NCBI GenBank assembly: GCA_910583735.1
Contig: CAJTXS010000004.1
Span: 39,603 to 103,602, forward strand
Origin: an uncultured Christensenella sp.
GTDB taxonomy: Bacteria; Bacillota; Clostridia; Christensenellales; UBA3700
Direction of reading: 5' to 3'
DNA length: 64,000 nucleotides
Shown: positions 62,479 to 64,000 of the stretch, piece by piece
Layout: each line of letters begins with the position of its first letter
Position numbering within the stretch: the first letter of the stretch is position 1
Position numbers and translations under genes: made by a program
Notes under the pieces: model-generated
What the model was told of the DNA's origin: nothing
The model's database searches: none
What the model saw: the letters and a program-made list of their open reading frames with translations, nothing else

Positions 62479-63120
62479 TTATCGCTCGAATTTAGAAATA
62501 AACAATTCTATATTTTTATCTTGCATAAGCTCGTAATTTTCTTCTATCGTTTCAATCGGCATATCCCACCATTTAAGTTTAAGTAGCCGTTTAATCGTGT
62601 TGTCGTCAAATCGTCTTTTAACCACTCTTGCAGGATTACCTACCGCTATGGAATACGGTGGAATATCTTTTGCTACAACGGCATTTGCACCTATGATACA
62701 GCCGTCGCCTACATTAACGCCGGGCATAATAGTAACATTTTGCCCAATCCAAACGTCGTTGCCTATAACCGTATCGCCTTTATGCGGCACAATATCGTTG
62801 GGTATCGTCGGTTGATTTTCGATAAAAATGCCGAAAGGAAACGCCGAAATACCGTTCATAGGGTGATTTGCGCCGTTCATAATAAATTCAATTCCTTTTG
62901 CAATGCTGCAAAACTTTCCGATAATGAGTTTATCACCTAAATGCGGATAAAAGTGTGTAACGTGTTTTTCGAAATCTTCTCCGCCCGTACGGATGTCGTC
63001 ATAATAGGTATAATCACCGACAATAATATTCGGATTAGTTATCACATTTTTTATGTAGCAAAGCGACGGGACTTTGGGTTGAGGGTGTATTTCATCTTTG
63101 TTTTTGAATAGTAATTTCAT
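62479..63120 (-). CDS. Xenobiotic acetyltransferase of the Vat/CatB hexapeptide family
   Basis: 213 residues, GGAG 9 nt before ATG. The fold is a left-handed beta helix. It follows Vat (streptogramin A) and CatB (chloramphenicol) acetyltransferases closely: NIIVGDYTYYDD, KLIIGKFCSIAKGIEFIMNGANHPMNG with the catalytic His86, FGIF, GDTVIGNDVWIGQNVTIMPGVNVGDGCIIGANAVVAKDIPPYSIAVGNPARVVKRRF and WWDM. It could acetylate an antibiotic hydroxyl with acetyl-CoA. Whether the substrate is a streptogramin, chloramphenicol or something else cannot be told. It lies inside an AT-rich insertion, so it was probably acquired. Confidence 0.88.
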   Translation of the reverse strand: MKLLFKNKDEIHPQPKVPSLCYIKNVITNPNIIVGDYTYYDDIRTGGEDFEKHVTHFYPHLGDKLIIGKFCSIAKGIEFIMNGANHPMNGISAFPFGIFIENQPTIPNDIVPHKGDTVIGNDVWIGQNVTIMPGVNVGDGCIIGANAVVAKDIPPYSIAVGNPARVVKRRFDDNTIKRLLKLKWWDMPIETIEENYELMQDKNIELFISKFER

Positions 63121-63269
63121 TTGAAGGCACTCCGTTACTACTGTTTTTCACTCTATTATTATACAACAACACAATAAAAAGGCAAGCAAAAACGCACTCA
63201 CTTTACTTGCAAGGTATAGTGCGCTATACTTATATTCTGTTCCTGTGGTAAAATTCCCTATGGGAACTA

Positions 63270-63390
63270 CGGTAAGAGCGAAGTATTTTTATATCGGAAA
63301 GAGTGAATTTTACGCGCTATAATAATTACTCTTACATGTAATAATGCGCGTAAAAGAGAGAAAACCATCCTTATAATGGATGGTTTTCTT
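63270..63390. repeat. Structured-repeat body, second part after the insertion
   Basis: It continues the body broken at 62399: CGGTAAGAGCGAAG, the TTTTACGCGC/GCGCGTAAAA stem, and AAAACCATCC-TTATAAT-GGATGGTTTT. It ends 7 bp before the next hairpin. Confidence 0.8.
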
Positions 63391-63396
63391 TCAAAA

Positions 63397-63473
63397 TAAC
63401 CGCCAACACTTAATGGGAGTAACGCTACTCCTATAGCATATCATTGTCCGTTAAGTGTTGCGTCTGGCGGTTA
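63397..63473. repeat. Oriented hairpin, array position 2
   Basis: AACCGCCA/TGGCGGTT outer stem, then ACACTTAA/TTAAGTGT inner stem with the unpaired TGCGTC bulge in the right arm. The inner stem differs completely from that of 26717-26793 (CAAG...), but both are paired, i.e. the stems co-vary. Confidence 0.85.
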
Positions 63474-63479
63474 TACTCT

Positions 63480-63820
63480 ATGCCCCGCAGGGAATAGCGC
63501 GCAAAAACCACGCTTTTTGCAAGCGGTGCCTTGAAAATGCAGAAGCATTTTACGGAGGGGAGCTAACGAGGGGAAACGCGTAGCGAGTATGCGAAAGCAT
63601 ACGGTTTGCGTTTAAGCGGTGCCCCTCGTTATTTAATGCACCGCAGGGACAGCGAACGAAAACCACGCTTTTCGTGAGCGATACCTTGAAAAATGCGAGC
63701 GGCTAAGAGCGAGTATTTTTATTTCGGAAAGAGTGAATTTTACGCGCTACAACAATTACTCTTATACGTAACAATGCGCGTAAAAGAGAGAAAACCGTCC
63801 TTATAATGGATGGTTTTCTT
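63480..63820. repeat. Structured-repeat body, complete copy C
   Basis: It is the best complete copy. It holds, in order, CCCCGCAGGGAATAGCG, GCAAAAA-CCACGC-TTTTTGC, AAAATGC/GCATTTT, ACGAGGGG...CCCCTCGT around GTATGC/GCATAC, CGCAGGGACAGCG, ACGAAAA-CCACGC-TTTTCGT, TTTTACGCGC/GCGCGTAAAA and CCGTCC-TTATAAT-GGATGG (a G-U intermediate between the other copies). Confidence 0.85.
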
Positions 63821-63826
63821 TCAAAG

Positions 63827-63903
63827 TAACCGCAAATACGAGACGTAGTACATGTTTGCAAGCAAAATGCAGTTACTTCGTCGAGTATTTCGTCTGGCGG
63901 TTA
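63827..63903. repeat. Oriented hairpin, array position 3
   Basis: AACCGC pairs with GCGGTT, then AATAC...GACG with CGTC...GTATT; the right arm has the TCGTC bulge before TGGCGGTT. It ends 3 bp before the terminator of the rRNA operon. Confidence 0.8.
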
Positions 63904-63906
63904 GCG

Positions 63907-63940
63907 TAAAAAAGAAATCGCCTTAATAAAAGCGATTTCT
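63907..63940 (-). terminator. Terminator of the rRNA operon
   Basis: On the minus strand AGAAATCGC pairs with GCGATTTCT, followed by TTTTTTACGC. It lies ~12 nt after the 5S 3' end. Confidence 0.9.
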
Positions 63941-63951
63941 AAGATTGGTAA

Positions 63952-64000
63952 CCGGCAACGACCTACTCTCCCGGGCCGTTTCCAGCCAAGTACCATCGGC
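63952..64000 (-). rRNA. rrf: 5S rRNA, 3' part only
   Basis: On the minus strand the last 49 bases read GCCGATGGTACTTGGCTGGA, then AACGGCCCGGGAGAGTAGG and TCGTTGCCGG. This is the conserved 3' half of bacterial 5S rRNA (the GGGAGAGTAGG helix and the 3' strand of the terminal stem). The 5' half and the rest of the rRNA operon lie beyond the window. Confidence 0.96.

Larger units (their letters stand above)
62400..63269. mobile_element. ~870-bp insertion carrying an acetyltransferase gene, inside a structured repeat
   Basis: CGGTAA occurs on both sides (62394-62399 and 63270-63275). Joining the two sides recreates GAGCGGTAAGAGCGAAG, the uninterrupted string at 61879-61895. Near the ends lie TTCCCGTAGGGAAT (62407-62420) and, on the other strand, TTCCCATAGGGAAT (63253-63266), i.e. 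short inverted repeats. It has no transposase gene. Confidence 0.75.

Noticed and set aside
61831..63903. CRISPR array
   Set aside because: Units are ~340 bp and ~77 bp, not 25-40 bp repeats with unique spacers, and no cas gene is near.

Overview
The window looks like a chromosome segment of a Gram-positive, low-to-moderate GC Bacillota, most likely an uncultured gut-type Clostridia; this is an inference. The support is the contiguous S10-spc-alpha ribosomal cluster with secY-adk-map-KOW-infA-rpmJ, a zinc-type S14, a linked UPF0237/UPF0210 pair, a DUF951 gene, a PF04392-type amino acid ABC system, RqcP, and consensus sigma-A promoters.

Layout. 1-7.6 kb is accessory and AT-rich: an AlbA_2 gene cut by the window edge, a decayed serine-recombinase-like gene, an MBL-fold protein divergent from an HxlR regulator and an acetyltransferase, a DUF3990/XRE toxin-antitoxin-like pair with an operator inside its promoter, and an AAA ATPase between two ~215-bp direct repeats. 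7.9-15.6 kb holds unknown membrane and SLOG proteins, a YjbR protein, tRNA-Arg(ACG), a polar amino acid ABC operon and a GNAT. 16-26.3 kb holds a tryptophan-type ABC operon, thioredoxin reductase, two degenerate enzyme homologues, and the chain hydrolase-like/DUF951/lepB/ACT/UPF0210.

28.1-43.8 kb is one long minus-strand ribosomal operon, rpsJ to rplQ, with a clear promoter and terminator. Upstream of it lies a 1397-residue surface protein gene. Its promoter region is bounded by two 23-bp inverted repeats, and the only consensus promoter between them points away from the gene. This looks like an invertible (phase-variable) switch in the OFF orientation. Next is a pair of divergent small HTH genes with shared palindromic operators (a cI/Cro-like layout), then rpoC and rpoB. 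The str genes (rpsL, rpsG, fusA, tuf) usually found between rpoC and rpsJ are absent, and rplKAJL is not next to rpoB.

57.2-64 kb holds rqcP-ispDF, membrane leucine-rich-repeat proteins and, next to the 3' end of an rRNA operon (partial 5S), an array of a structured repeat. The repeat has ~340-bp bodies full of short stems that co-vary between copies, separated by ~77-bp oriented hairpins. Another copy, framed by inverted hairpins, lies at 26.3-26.8 kb. One unit of the array is split by an ~870-bp insertion carrying a Vat/CatB-like xenobiotic acetyltransferase, with a 6-bp CGGTAA duplication. The repeat family, its insertion and the invertible promoter are the most novel items here.
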